In this document: piece after piece, positions 49,582-61,815 of the stretch | Position numbering within the stretch: the first letter of the stretch is position 1 | Layout: the number at the start of each line of letters is the position of its first letter | Source of the DNA: Tetrahymena thermophila SB210 | Lineage: Eukaryota; Ciliophora; Oligohymenophorea; Hymenostomatida; Tetrahymenidae | Length of the DNA stretch: 64,000 nucleotides | Direction of reading: 5' to 3' | Assembly: GCF_000189635.1 (NCBI RefSeq) | Contig: NW_002476495.1 | Coordinates: 124,001 to 188,000 of the forward strand | The notes under the pieces: generated by a model | Databases searched by the model: none | Seen by the model: only the letters and a program-made list of their open reading frames with translations | Told to the model about the DNA's origin: nothing | Made by a program: the position numbers and the translations under genes

Positions 49582-51067
49582 ATGATGCAAGAAAAAAAAT
49601 TTTAGTTGGAGATAGCGACAGTGAAATGCTGCAGCTCTTAAAATATATGCAATAAATAGCTAACTATATCTAATAATATGATTTAGTATGATGGTGAAAA
49701 AGGATAGTATTATGGAATCATTCAGTGCTAATAGTGTAAGCAGAATAATTGCTTCTTTTGGTGCGAATGTGGACATCACATCATCAGCAAAGAACACTTT
49801 TATGATGGATATTAGCATGAGTGCACAAATATGAATTGCAGAAAGAAATTTTCTATCGTGAAGTGTCCTGAATGCTGGAATTATAATTATTTTGAGTATT
49901 AAGGCTATGAAATGGGTAAAGTTACAAAGTGTTTACAATGCAATTTCTCATTTTAATAGGTATTATTTATTATATTAATTCTCACAAAAAAACTTTGATA
50001 AAATAATTTTTTTGTTTAAGGTTGCTTGCCATAGCTGTTTTGAAGACTCCTACTTTGACGGAAATTATAAATAGTGCATCCCTTTCAAATGCTCAAACAA
50101 ATCTTGCATAAAAAAAGATCAAATAAGCTAACATATAAATTGTCCATCTTGCAAATTTCCTAATTTGTTTAATTGTGTTAAACCTCTATAAAATGTTCTT
50201 TGTAAAGGACCAAATTGCTCTAAAAATTTTTTATATTTAATTTGCACTAAATGCAGTGATCCTATAGTCAAAGAATTGAAAGAGGGAGAAAATAAACTAG
50301 AATATGGAAAGTAAGTAATTAATTTCATAATATTAAATATTTTATTCTAATTTTAATTATTTAAATAGAAATTTAGAGTGCAAAAAGTGCAAATAATATA
50401 TATGCTATTTTAACTGTATGGCTTGTGGTCGCTTTTCTTTAAAGAGCTCTGAGTAATTAATTAATTCATTCATTCATTTATTCATTTTGTTTGTTTGTGA
50501 GTGTTATTTATTTTTGAATTTTATTAGCAAATTCGGAGATTATGGAAGGCTAGTATGCAGTTATTAAGACTGCAAAAAAAAGTAAATTCTGCTAAAATGC
50601 GAGAAAAAAGAATGCAAAGCAAGTTTAAATCATATTTTAGATTCATTTAATGATAATGTCTTCGACCGCGACTGTGATGGCTGTAAAAAGGTATAAAGAA
50701 TTTATTTATTTATTTCTTTTTATAGAAGTAACTTTGAATATAATTAAAATAGAAAGGTTTTTTCATGACTTGTCCTTATTGCTCTAGCGGATATTCACTA
50801 ATAGCAACTGATTTAACAAATTCAAAATATATAGAGTGTTAGAAATGTAATGCCAAAGTTGAGCATAATATTAAGCACAGCATATAAACTACTACAGTTG
50901 AATGTAAAATTTGTTTAGAAAAATAAGCTACTTATTTAGTTGATGCATGTAACCATTTGTTTGGTTGTGAAGAATGTGCTCAAACTCTTAAAAATTAGTC
51001 CCACAGTGGAAATGTTAAATGTCCAATTTGTAGAAAACAAGGTCCATTAAGAAAGGTTTTCATATGA
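49582..51067 (+). CDS. cysteine-rich zinc-ribbon and C-terminal RING protein
   Basis: Five exons (49582-49959, 50021-50310, 50369-50452, 50528-50690, 50753-51067) join in phase to 409 residues. Most of the protein is a chain of Cys-x2-Cys knuckles spaced like zinc ribbons, for example CQQCKQNNC, CPECWNY, CLQCNF, CHSC, CPSCKF, CTKC, CKKC and CPYC. The C-terminus is a C3HC4 RING finger at about residues 355-398: CKICLEKQATYLVDACNH, a CEEC pair, and KCPICR. This suggests an E3 ubiquitin ligase with a substrate- or nucleic-acid-binding zinc array. I do not recognise an orthologous family. No membrane segment is present. Confidence 0.85.
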
Positions 51068-52018
51068 AAAAAATAATAATAATTTGATTCTTTAAAAAAG
51101 TTAATGAAAAATGTAAAAAAATAAAATTAATAACTTTTTAAATACTCTCAATATCAATGTTTTAATTTTTATTTCTTATATATATAAACAAGTACAGTAT
51201 TCTTATAGCTAGCTAGATTTTTATGTCTATTTTTCAATAATGTAAAATAAATATATCAATCACTTCATAAATAAGAATAAAACTTATTCAAAAAATATTT
51301 TATTATATAAATATATTCAATGACTCCTTTTTATTAAAAAGTTATCTTTTATTTAAATTTATTTGGAATTTCTTACTAGAAAAATTAAATTTTTAAGATT
51401 TTAAATCAATTTTATTTATTATTTTTAGTTAGTTTTTAATTAGTAAATTTGTGATATTTTTAATTGTATATTTAATATCCTTTCAGCTTTTTATTGCTCT
51501 AAGAACTAACTATAAATAAATAAATAACTCAACAAAACCATTTATATAATATTTTAAGAAGCTCAAGCAATTTCAATTAAAATTTTATATTATTTATTTA
51601 TTATTTAAAAATAAATTTGTAAATATTAAAAGGAATTGAAAAAATACTCATATTTATTTTTTGAAATTTGTTATTGATAAATATCAAATAGCATAAATAA
51701 AATCAATCATTTATATTAAAGAAATAATGCTAAATTTAAAATAATTAAACTGAATGCTTAAAAAACCTTTAAATAAATAATCGCTATTGAAGAATTATTT
51801 ATTCAATGGTTTATACCAAATAAAATCTACAAAAATAAATTAAACGAATATTTCTACTTTTAAAAATAACTAAAAAATATGATTAAAATATTTTGATAAA
51901 ATACTTAATTAACAACTTAGCCTTTTGTTTTTTGGAAATAAGTAAACTAAATTAAACTAAACTGATTAGAGATAAATATATAAACATTTATAAACAATAA
52001 TATCTTGATGAATTGTAT
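51068..52018. other. intergenic between convergent genes
   Basis: 950 bp of AT-rich DNA between the 3' ends of the RING gene (plus) and the WDR4-like gene (minus). Nothing further was seen. Confidence 0.55.
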
Positions 52019-53050
52019 TCATTAAGTGACAATTATATCTGATTGAGAGTGGATAGCTGTTATTTATAGTTAGTTGGTTACTTCTAAATTGTTTATTTAA
52101 TTTAATTAAACATCTTCAGCTGTGTTTGATTTAATACCACATACAGCTATGGCATTGTTATGAAGTTGAGCTAAATGGAGGTAGAAAGACTGTCCTTGTT
52201 ATAGGGCGAAATTTAACTTACCTTTAACTTCGGATACACGAACCTTTTGCTAAATATCAAAGATTTATACTGAAATATCTGATTCCTTGGTAATTTAGTA
52301 AATAACAAATTAATGGTCATTTTTCTTTTCGATTCTAACTTTGACAGAGTTTTCAGCGAATTAAATAGATTCAATTTTTTCTCCAGAATAATCTGATTCG
52401 CTGAAACGAGATTTGCAAAGTAAATGAATGACATATCTCTTTTCTAATGTTTCGCTGTCTTTCATTTAGAAGAGGAAAACAACTGATTCTTAAAATTCTA
52501 AAATTGAAATTAAATGGCTTTCAAAAGGCACCCACAAGTTGGCTAAATCGTGCATATTTCTGAGATCAAAGAGCTTAATTTTAGAGTAGCTATCACCTAA
52601 TAAGCAGTATGATGTGTTTTCATTGACAGTGACATCCTTGAAAGCTTATTAAATTGCTAAATTGTTAGAATTTTAATATTCAGGATAAAGATCTCCATCT
52701 TTTTTAAGAATATTATCAATATGGAAACTGTAAATGTCTCCGTATTTATCTGTTACAAAATGAGTGTTAATCTAGCTTGAGTAGAAAGAATGAGTAATCT
52801 TCTTAGGCAATATAGAGCTGTTTACTAACTTCAAATTATCACCTTCTAAAACCCAGAATTTAATGACTTTGTCAAAAGAACCTGTATAGAAATATTGAGT
52901 TCCTTCATAGCTAAATGATCCATAAGTGGAGATCTTATCGCTATGTACATTTTTCTAGAGGACAAACTTACTAATTTTGTTATCTTCTTCCTCACAAACT
53001 ATCAAAACAGAAGTATTTTAAAAAGCTACAATGCTATGTCTCTAAGCCAT
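52019..53050 (-). CDS. WDR4/Trm82-like WD40 subunit of tRNA m7G46 methyltransferase
   Basis: An intron-free frame of 343 residues; an in-frame TGA six bases upstream of the ATG fixes the start. It shows WD40 blades in the Trm82/WDR4 order: FYTGSFDKVIKFW, then ITHSFYSSQINTHFVTDKYG and DIYSFHIDNI, matching the human motif order around SLLVADKSGDVYSF. DVTVNENTSYCLLGDSYS and KIKLFDLRN follow. WDR4 pairs with METTL1 (Trm8) to make m7G46 in tRNA variable loops. No METTL1 gene is in this window. It is shorter and more divergent than the human protein, so a different small WD40 protein is possible. Confidence 0.65.
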
Positions 53051-53676
53051 TATTCAATCTAATCTTACTAAAACTTTCTTTTCAATCTTAAAATAATACA
53101 GTCTATCTATCTATATTGATAAATTTATTTATGATCTAAAACAAACCAAAGATTCTTTATCTTATTTTTAGATTGCTAGTAGATGCTTTATATTATAGCT
53201 CTTAAACATTCATAACATTTAAAATAAATATTTTCTGCCAAAATGGATAATAAATTACTGCGTAATTGCTATCGACTGCTCATATAAAAATTAAGCCTTA
53301 CTAAAAATTTTTACATATTTTATATTTGACATAATTATTTTATTTTTTTAAATTAAACTAAATAATTTCAAATAAGAAAGAAACAAATAAATATATTAGT
53401 AAGTAAAGAAAGTAATTAAAAATATTATATTTGAATCTAATCAGAACCAAAACTTGGTACAAAATATTTAAAATGTTAAATTTTATTTGAAAAAAATGAT
53501 ATTAACTTAAAAAAAAATAAATACTTAATTTAAATAATGGGGAAAATAAAATACTTTTATTTTTGATTATAAAAACTTTTTTTGCTCTTTTTGATAAATA
53601 ATAATTGAGAAAAAATTTAAATAATTAAAAAAAATAAAGAAAAGCAAATATCTAAAGTAAATAAAGGAATAAAGGA
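53051..53676. other. intergenic, divergent promoters
   Basis: AT-rich 626 bp between divergent genes (WDR4-like on minus, Asn-rich on plus). It includes a short CTAT repeat near 53100. No gene was seen. Confidence 0.5.
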
Positions 53677-55392
53677 ATGAGTAATAATAACAATTATAAT
53701 TATAATTAAGGTAGGCAACCAAATTTCTAATAACTTCCAAATGGTATTTAGTAAAATTAATATAACTTTAATTAACCAAATAATTAAATGTTCAATCAAC
53801 ATAACCATTTCAACTTTAATCAGATTTAATAGCAATAATAACAATTTTATAGATAGGTTAACTATCTGTAAGAATCCTAATAAAGTGATATTTAATCCTA
53901 AATTCTATAAAATAATAACTAAAATACCAATTTCTAAACTCGCGAAATTGTAAACACAAACAATATAAACGCTGAATAACAAATTAATAATCAAAATCAA
54001 ATCTATAGTTAAAATCGTTTCAACTATAACAACAGCAACAACAATGATAGTAATAATTAACGCAACAATTATAACTATAATGATCACAGTAATAACAATA
54101 ATAATTATAGTAACAGAAATAATGATGGTAATAATTAATAACTGTATCATTAATTTAGAAATATGAATGAGTTTTAACAGATAAAAGAACTTCCTGATTG
54201 GAAGGATGAATACCAAAATATATCTTATATCGAAGATATATGCATTTCTATACCTACTTTTGTTGACTCTAAGAAAATATAATAATTAGATTCAGTTTTA
54301 AGCGAAATTAATAAAGAAATTTAGTAATTTTTGGAAAATAAATAAGACAGAAAATAAATAATTAGTTAGATAAAAGAAAAGTTTATAACAAGCAGTAAAA
54401 TTGAATTTAATTCTAGGAATAACATATAATCTAATTAGAGTTTATCATTCAATGATGAAGAAACTGATATAATGAGTACAGACTTTACAAATTACGCTGA
54501 TTTTGAAAATAAACAAGAAAGCATTCTTCGCTCTTATGTAACCTCTACAACAGAATAAATATAAAATGACGATAATTAGAATTATAAGAGCCAACTAATT
54601 GATTTTATTGTAAATATGTTTGAGTAAAATAAATTCTAAAAGAGCTTTTTTTCAGAGGAATTTAAAAATGAATTAAATAATAATATATAAAAGTAAAAAA
54701 TTAACTATTTGATTGACGATTCAGATTTCGAGTAATCAACGATTGATAAGATAAAGTCAATAAAGGAAATCAAATAGTTTGGATACGACTTATGCAACTA
54801 AGAAGAGAATCAAATAATATATAAGGAATAAAATTTCAAAGCAGTCAGTTTTAATTTCAGAAAGGAAAAACTATTAAAAACCACTATGTATTGTATATTA
54901 AAAAATTTTATATGCTCTGGAAGTCAAGCTAAATCAAAAAAATATTTAATTAAACAACTGATGCACATCGATTCAAAAAATAAGCAACTTGAAGTTGACT
55001 ACATCATCTTAAGATAAATATATTTGAGATTTTTTGACTTAGTTGTGAATTACTTTGATGATAACAATAAAATGGCTATAGAATTTTTGGATAATCTTTT
55101 TAAATATGAATTTATATCATCTCTTCTTTTAGATCATTATAAAAGATTGATTAGATTTCTTAGTAAAAAAAAGCTAAAAGAAAATCCTAAAGAAATACTT
55201 GATTAGTTTGTGGAATCATACTATCTAGATTTGTTTATAATAAACTCAGGTTCTTTAAAATACCGCAAAAAATATTCAAAAAGTAAAAAACCTTATTTCT
55301 TGTGCTTTTACACATAATCAAATATTTAATAAAATGAATTAGATTAAATTTCTATTGTTTAAGATATCAAAAAGTTTTAGATTTAATAATGA
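53677..55392 (+). CDS. Asn/Gln-rich N-terminal, unrecognised C-terminal protein
   Basis: An intron-free frame of 571 residues from ATG 53677 to TGA 55390-55392. Residues 1 to about 170 are dominated by Asn, Gln and Tyr and look prion-like or low-complexity. From about 175 (Asn-Glu-Phe-Gln-Gln-Ile-Lys-Glu-Leu-Pro-Asp-Trp) the composition becomes ordinary, with Glu/Lys/Gln helices. The last 180 residues are hydrophobic-patterned (RQIYLRFFDLVVNYFDDNN, LFKYEFISSLLLDHYKRLI) and look like a folded helical domain. I do not recognise that domain. The large frame, good codon composition and normal start support a real gene. It could be an RNA-binding or granule protein; this is inference. Confidence 0.82.
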
Positions 55393-56940
55393 ATAACAAA
55401 ATTTTAAAATAATTAATTTAATTAAGCAAATTTATTGAATTATTTATTTTTATTTACAAATTTATTCATTTTTTTAAACCTGTCAGTTGTAATTTTCTAT
55501 AAATTTGTATTTATTTAATATTATAAAACTTTTCAAATTATTTAATAAAATAAATCTCTCATAGGTTATTTATTTATTTATTGATTTATAAAAAAAAAAA
55601 TCTTTTTCTTATCAATAAAAAATGTTTTCAATCTTTTATGATTAAAAAGTATCTTTAAAAATATGTTGATTCTTGATTTTAGGATTAAAAAAACAAAAAA
55701 TATGGACCACCAAATAACAATAAATAAATAAATAAATAAAGTAAGGTATTTATAAAATAAGAATACTTTAGCAAATAAAAAACAAGAACTAACTATTTGT
55801 TGGTAAATTTTATTTAAATTAATTAAATTTATATACTTTTTTATTATTATTTATTTACAAAATTTAAAATAATTTATTTTTTGTTTAGACATATTAATAA
55901 ATTAAAATAAATAAATAAATTATGGATTTTTATATGTAAATAATAAATTGCGCTAATAAAAATTAAATCAACATCTGATACAGGAATTATTAGTTTTTTA
56001 GCAATTATTAGTTTTTTAGTTTCCTCTAGCAAAATCTAGATAAAATATAAATTTATTTTAAATATTTAAAAATAAACTAACATTTATTATCTTTTAGCAA
56101 ATTTATTTAATTTTTAATCTGCTTTTTATAATAGATTATAGCTTAAACAAATTCTACAAATACAAAAAAATATTAACTTTCAAATAAAATATAGATATAG
56201 CACTTATATTTTATTTTTTATTTAATAAAATTATTTTTTTAGTAGCCCTAAGTATTTAAATAAGTAAGTAAGCAACTAAGGGAACAAATAAGTTAATTTA
56301 TATTATGATTATTATATTACTAACAGCCATTAATATTATAAATATTAAATGCTGGTATTTTTCTATGTTTACTTTAACTAAAAAATAGAAATATTCTATG
56401 ATTGTTAAATAGTTCAAAATAAATAAATTAGCTACAAAAAAAAGTTGCATAAAAACTTTTAAAATAGGTAGATAAGTAAGTAAGTATTTTATGAATAATA
56501 TTTCCAAAACAATTAAAATTTAAATTTGTATTTTAGTTTTAAAATTTAAAATAAGTTTTTAAATTTATAGATTCATTAATTTAAAAAATAAATTTTATTA
56601 TTCATATATCAATTCCATTCTTCAATATAAATTATTCATTTTTATTTGAAGATTGCAGATTTACTGTTAATTAATATGGCTTGTTTCAAATTAATTATGA
56701 AATAATAAATAAAAAAAAATGCATTTTGAGTAAACATGCATTGCCAAATTTTGTACAATTAAAAATTTACAGAGTTATTTATTTGATGTAAACATGCTAA
56801 AAAAACGAAAATAAGTAAGTAACCTTATGCTATACATGTAGTATTAAAGAATATATATCGATCGATCAGATTTTTTGTTAGTTATATTAGTTAAATTTTT
56901 TACTATGTTTTGGTTATTTTTATAAATAAAATAGCTTAAC
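55393..56940. other. gene-free intergenic region
   Basis: 1.5 kb of AT-rich sequence between the 3' ends of the Asn-rich gene (plus) and U1-70K (minus). Standard-code frames here are short and low-complexity. Nothing was recognised. Confidence 0.55.
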
Positions 56941-59457
56941 TCAATTATCCTTTTTAGATTTTTTTTCTTTTTTGCTTCCTTTCTCCTCTTTTTTATCATC
57001 TTTTTTTTCCTTTTTCTTCTTCTTCTTTCTATCACGATCATTATCCCATTCTCCTTCTTCAGCACCTCTTATTTCTCCCTCTTCTTCATTAATTTAAACT
57101 CCGTCACGATTATGATTTGCTCTCTTACTATCCTTTTTGGATTTTTTTTCCTTTCTTTCTAATCTTTCCTCGTTTGTTGGGAAGATGTTGCTATTATTAT
57201 CATCGTAATTTCTACTGTTTCTATTATCATTGAGAGGAGAGCGAGATCTACTCTTTCTGGATTTCTTAGAGTTTTTCAATGAACCATTATTTTATTTATC
57301 TCTAGAGTTATCTCTGCTTCTAGATCTTCTGTTTGGAGATCTGCTTGGCTTTCTCAAAGGAGCATCATGAGAATTCCTGTCATTTTTATCAGGAGATCTG
57401 CTTTTATTTCTCAAGGGTTTAGCAGAAGGTGATCTGCTCCTTTTATTGTTACTTCTGCTTCTGCTTCTAGAATTGCTATATTTTCTCTGCTTTTCTCTAG
57501 AGTAGCTTCTGCGAGAAGGACTTCTTCTTCTCGATGGAGAACGGCTTTTACGGGAATAGCTTCTTCTTGAATTGCTACGACGAGAATGATAAGATGTACT
57601 TCTAGCTCTTTTTTTCTTTTTATCAGCATCACTGTCGTCACTCAAGTAGCCGTTTTCTTCACTCACAGATCTAGCTCTAGATTTTCTAGAATCACCTATT
57701 TAAGTTAAAAAAATGTATGATGGGATTGATCTCTCTCTTCTCATTTATATTGATTTTTACAAAATATTTTATTATCTTAATTATTTATTCATCTCTGAAT
57801 AGCCATATAATATCACCATAAATCTCAAATCAATTCATATAATCAATTAATTGATTTCATTTATTCATTCATTCATTTCAGCTTTCATTGTTTGCTTCAA
57901 TCAATGTTTGTTCAAAGAATCTTAGAAATTTGTTTGAAATTCTTTAAGGGCTATAAATAAAATGGTGTGCAAAAGTAGTAATAAAGTAAGTAGTAGCTTA
58001 TTAGTGGAATCGACTCTCTTTTTAGGTTTTTGAATTGTTTTATTAAAGAAAAATGTATGATTGATTATACTGCTTGTTTGCTTGCTTACTTACTTGCTAG
58101 CTTGCTTGGTTGCTTGTTTGTAAATATGCATGCATCCCTCAAGTAATTTTTTCAAATTAGTCAGAAATGGAAAGGAATATCTTTTGGAAGTCTGCATGCA
58201 CCAAACAAACAAACAAGCAAATAAACTATTTAAAATCCTTGTTTGAAAATCAATTAACTAACTATTTAACAAACAAACAAAGTAACAAACTAACTACCTT
58301 TTGTTTGCTGGCAACTATTTATTATATTTCGCTTATAAACAAACCTATTATAATCTTTATTTACTTTGCTATTTCTTACCTTATTCGCTTTGGTTAAAAC
58401 ATTGCTGAAATCAATCGCTACAAAGGCGGATAATTTAATTTATGACATGACATGATTGTGCAAAATTAATGAATGATAGAAGATCACCAAAAATAAAAAA
58501 TCGTTTACCATTGTTATTGTTGTTAATTTTAATAAATTAATGAAAAAATCAACTAAAATTAAAAATTGTTAGAGTTAAATAATAACAAGCATCATCATTA
58601 CCTAATCCTCCGCCAAATCTTCTTGGTCTAAAACTTAAAATTGTACGGCCTCTTTCGATATCGACTCCAATTCTTCTGCCATCAATTTTCTTTTCGTGAG
58701 CATTTTTATAGGCTGAAATAAAATCATTTTTCCTTTCGAATTCAATGAAGCCATAACCTCTATGCTTTTGATTTTAATTTCTAATGATGCGACAAGACTT
58801 GATTGGTCCATACACCTTGAAGTGTTCTTTCAATTTAGATTCATTTACATTGTAAGAAATATTAAATATCAATAATGTTTTATAAGGATCAGAAGTTTAT
58901 TTTTAGTCATCAAATGGATTCCAGCTCTACATTTCGTCTCTAATTTTCTATTTTAACTTTTCCTTTTTTTCCTTCTTTTCTCTAATCATTTTCTCTTCAG
59001 GAGTCTCAAACTTTTCAAGAGGGACAGGTGGGCCTCTCTCGAATTTCTAAAGAATGTAATCCCACATTCCATGAGATGTGGTTGCATCGTAGCTTCTGCA
59101 TTTTGGTTTATTCTTTGATTTGATAAACCCAACGTTTCTTTCTTTGAAATAATTTTAAATTTCCTAAGGGAAGAACTATTTCATTGGTCTCATGTAAGGC
59201 ATAGGGACCATGCCTCCGCCTCCCATTGGAGGTTATCCCATCATATATGGAGGGGCAGACATTCCAGGGGGCATCATTCCAGGAGGAGGACCAGGCATAG
59301 GAGGTGGATGCATACCAGGTGGAAGCATCATATTATGGGGAGGCATTCCGCCAGGAGGAATACCACCCATCTAAGGAGGGCCCATTAAACCAGGTGGTGG
59401 AGGTGGCATACCTCCCTGCATAGGAGGATGCATAATTGGAGGTTATTAGCTAGACAT
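56941..59457 (-). CDS. SNRNP70: U1 snRNP 70 kDa protein
   Basis: Two exons (58602-59457 and 56941-57695) join in phase to 536 residues. Core order: KQFFPQEIQNYF (N-terminal tail that in other species contacts U1C and Sm proteins); a basic helix ending IRDEMQSWNPFDD; the RRM at about 190-270 with RNP2 LLIFNI and RNP1 RGYGFIEF; then [17 protein letters not shown] and [10 protein letters not shown]. These are diagnostic of U1-70K. Exon 2 is the RS domain, full of Arg-Ser dipeptides, ending in an acidic/basic Lys-rich tail. It binds U1 snRNA stem-loop I and helps 5' splice-site recognition. Unusual features: residues 1-92 are a Pro/Met/Gly-rich leader absent from standard U1-70K, and the only intron is 906 nt, just after the RRM. 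Confidence 0.96.
57696..58601 (-). other. long U1-70K intron with inverted repeats
   Basis: A 906-nt intron with GTAATG donor and AAATAG acceptor, far above the usual size here. It contains a TTGC/TTGT-rich track at about 58070-58120 and an inverted repeat. The arms are 58110-58133 and 58194-58220, each with a TTGCTTGTTTGT core and TGCATGC, around a loop of about 60 nt. Further AAAC-rich sequence follows. A 76-codon standard-code frame at 58167 (plus) is in low-complexity repeats and is not a gene. Confidence 0.7.
58110..58220. repeat. inverted repeat inside the U1-70K intron
   Basis: The left arm at 58110-58133 and the right arm at 58194-58220 can pair over most of their length, ending in the shared TGCATGC. 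The left side is TTGC/TTGT repeats and the right side AAAC repeats. In the pre-mRNA this would form a long hairpin between the RRM and RS exons. Confidence 0.6.
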
Positions 59458-60879
59458 GCCTATATTTAATTAATTAATTTTTACTCTTTGATAATTTTTA
59501 GTAAAGATAAAAAAAATACAAACAAACAAACTTTTTAATTTATAAAAATTTTATCTAATCAATTAGAGTAAAATTTGTTAGCTTGTTTTATTATATTTTC
59601 TTTTAAGTCAAGTTATCAATCATTAATATAAATAAATACATATATACATACATACAGATCCTATCCATATAATTAATATATTTCTAATTATCCTTATTAA
59701 TCAGGAAACTTATTCATTCATTTATTTATGTATGTCTTTGTTATTTAGCACATATAATCATGTTATTTTAGTAAAAATATTTCCTTAGACAATAAATGTA
59801 TTTAATCTTAATTAGAAGCAATACACACATACATAAATTCAATTTTATTAATTGGTTTTTTTTATTTAAATTTTTCTTTTTCCTTGAATTTTAGCTTTAT
59901 TTCTTAAAGTTAATAGATGAAGATCTATTTATTTATCTATCTATCTGTCTGTCTTAACTATTTACTTATTTATCTTTATTTAAGATCTATCTTTAATAAC
60001 CTGCTTTCTATTTATTTGATTGTTTAATTTGATTAAATAGGATTTATAAATATATCTAATTAGGATACAGATGAATTTAAATAAATTTTATTATTTTAAT
60101 TTTAAATTAGTTTAACTCACTAATTTATTTTTTTTTTTTGAATTTAAAATTTTCTAAATTAATTTTCTAATTATTTAAAATGTTTTCTAAAAAACAGCAT
60201 TTATTTGTAAATTATTTATAATTAGTTTCCACGATAACTACTTAATCAAAACTGTAAATTAACTCTCAAAAAATAAAAACTTTTTTTAAATGAAAATACA
60301 ATTCCCTAAAAAATATTTTTAAGGATTAAACAACAATAAAATTTAAGCAATGCAAAATTATATAATTTTATTTAATTTAATAAATATTTCTTAACCATTA
60401 AAATTATAAATTAACTCTTAAAATGTAAGTAAGTAAGTTTTTAAATTCTAATTATTATTCATAAATAACCCATTTTTATTTATTTTTGATTCTAAAAATC
60501 AATCAACTAGCAAGTCAAATTAAAATATTCTTTAAGTAAATCATAATAATATTTTTTTAATGTTATGCAAATTTCAAGATTATTAAACCTATTTTTTTAT
60601 AAAATTGAAATATATTTGTAGATATCATTTTTTAAATGCAAATACCTACTCTACTTACTTAGTTACTTTTGCTGCTGCTATAAGTTCTATGTCATAGAAT
60701 GAATTTAATATTTTGGAAAATGCAAATTAATAAATTAATTATTTAACAAATATTAAGATAGATTGAATAATATAGTAAATTAATTGGATGCATAGTAGCT
60801 TTTAATACTTAGAGAAAGTTAAACAAAATATATATATATACATTAATTACTACAAAGAAATGTTGAAAAATATATTAAA
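59458..60879. other. intergenic, U1-70K promoter side
   Basis: 1.4 kb of AT-rich DNA with runs such as repeated CTAT/CTGT near 59935-59955. It holds the U1-70K promoter at the left and the end of RRS1 at the right. No gene was seen. An AAATATAG just before the U1-70K ATG could be a 5'-UTR acceptor. Confidence 0.5.
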
Positions 60880-61815
60880 TCAGTTCTTCTTAAGCTTCTT
60901 TGAGCCTTCTCCCTTTTATATGAAGTCAAGGATGTCAAGATCTCTTCTCTTTTCTTCCTTTCTATCATTAAATTCTACATTTTATCTTCTGACTTTAGGT
61001 TTCATCTTAACCTCATCTTTATGGGCCTTTTTATCATATGTACCCATAGATCTAGTTGAATTTTGAGCTACCTATAATTACTTTTAGAGGAGCTTCTTAT
61101 CACCTTTCAGTCTCTTCTTTGAAGCTGCTTTCTTATCTTCTTTATCTGAACTTTTCATTACTTTATTTACATCATAGCCCTTAGATTCAAGTTTATTTCT
61201 AATTTCATTCATTTTTTGCTTTTCTTTTGCCAATCTTTTCTCAAGAGATTTTCTCAAGAAAGGATCTTCATAAGGATCAGTACCGGCCTTATGTTCAATA
61301 ACAGGTGTGAATTTATCTTCATTCTTTTTAACGCTGTAAGCACCCCATCTTGGTACATAATCTTAAACGTTTTCATCATAAACCATTCTGCCTCTTTTCT
61401 TCTTTTCAATACCCTTTTCCTTTGCGAATTTTTACCATCTTGTTAATGGCTTTTCTTTAGGAATAGGTTTTTATCTTGGAAAAACAGAAACTTTGTTAGG
61501 CAACTTCAATTCGTAAGCGCCTTTGGAGAAATCGTGAATCTATAATTCTTCATCCTTAGCATCTCTCTCAGCGTTTTAGAGAGTCTTCATGGAAAGCATC
61601 TTATTGAAAATTCTGGAGATGTTCAATCTGGTTCTTTCCAAGAGAGTTTATTCGCTAATAGTGCCATCGCTATTCTTGGGAATCTCATTAGAGTCAAAAA
61701 TGGTTAAGATGCCAAGATCACTAGAAACGTTAGAAGAGATGTTTTATCCTAACTTCTTTTCATCAAATGTGGATGTCTTGTTAACCTCTATTTCGCTATT
61801 ATTTACCTCTCCCAT
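60880..61815 (-). CDS. RRS1: ribosome biogenesis regulator RRS1
   Basis: An intron-free frame of 311 residues. Diagnostic stretch: KPIPKEKPLTRWQKFAKEKG, then KKKRGRMVYDE, VPRWGAYSV and a GTDPYEDPF motif. This is the conserved core of Rrs1, which with Rpf2 brings the 5S RNP into the pre-60S particle in the nucleolus. The N-terminal half has the LLERTRLNISRIF and ELKLPNKVSVFPR elements. The C-terminus is Lys/Arg-rich, shorter than the animal tail and close to yeast in size. The start at 61815 follows A/T-rich sequence with no in-frame extension seen. Confidence 0.95.

Noticed and set aside
53617-54216. Two minus-strand hydrophobic frames (53617-53844 and 53905-54216).
   Set aside because: They are complements of AAT/CAA repeats encoding the Asn/Gln-rich leader on the plus strand.
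57411-57641. 76-codon alternative frame inside the RS region.
   Set aside because: It is a shadow frame of the Arg-Ser repeats of U1-70K.
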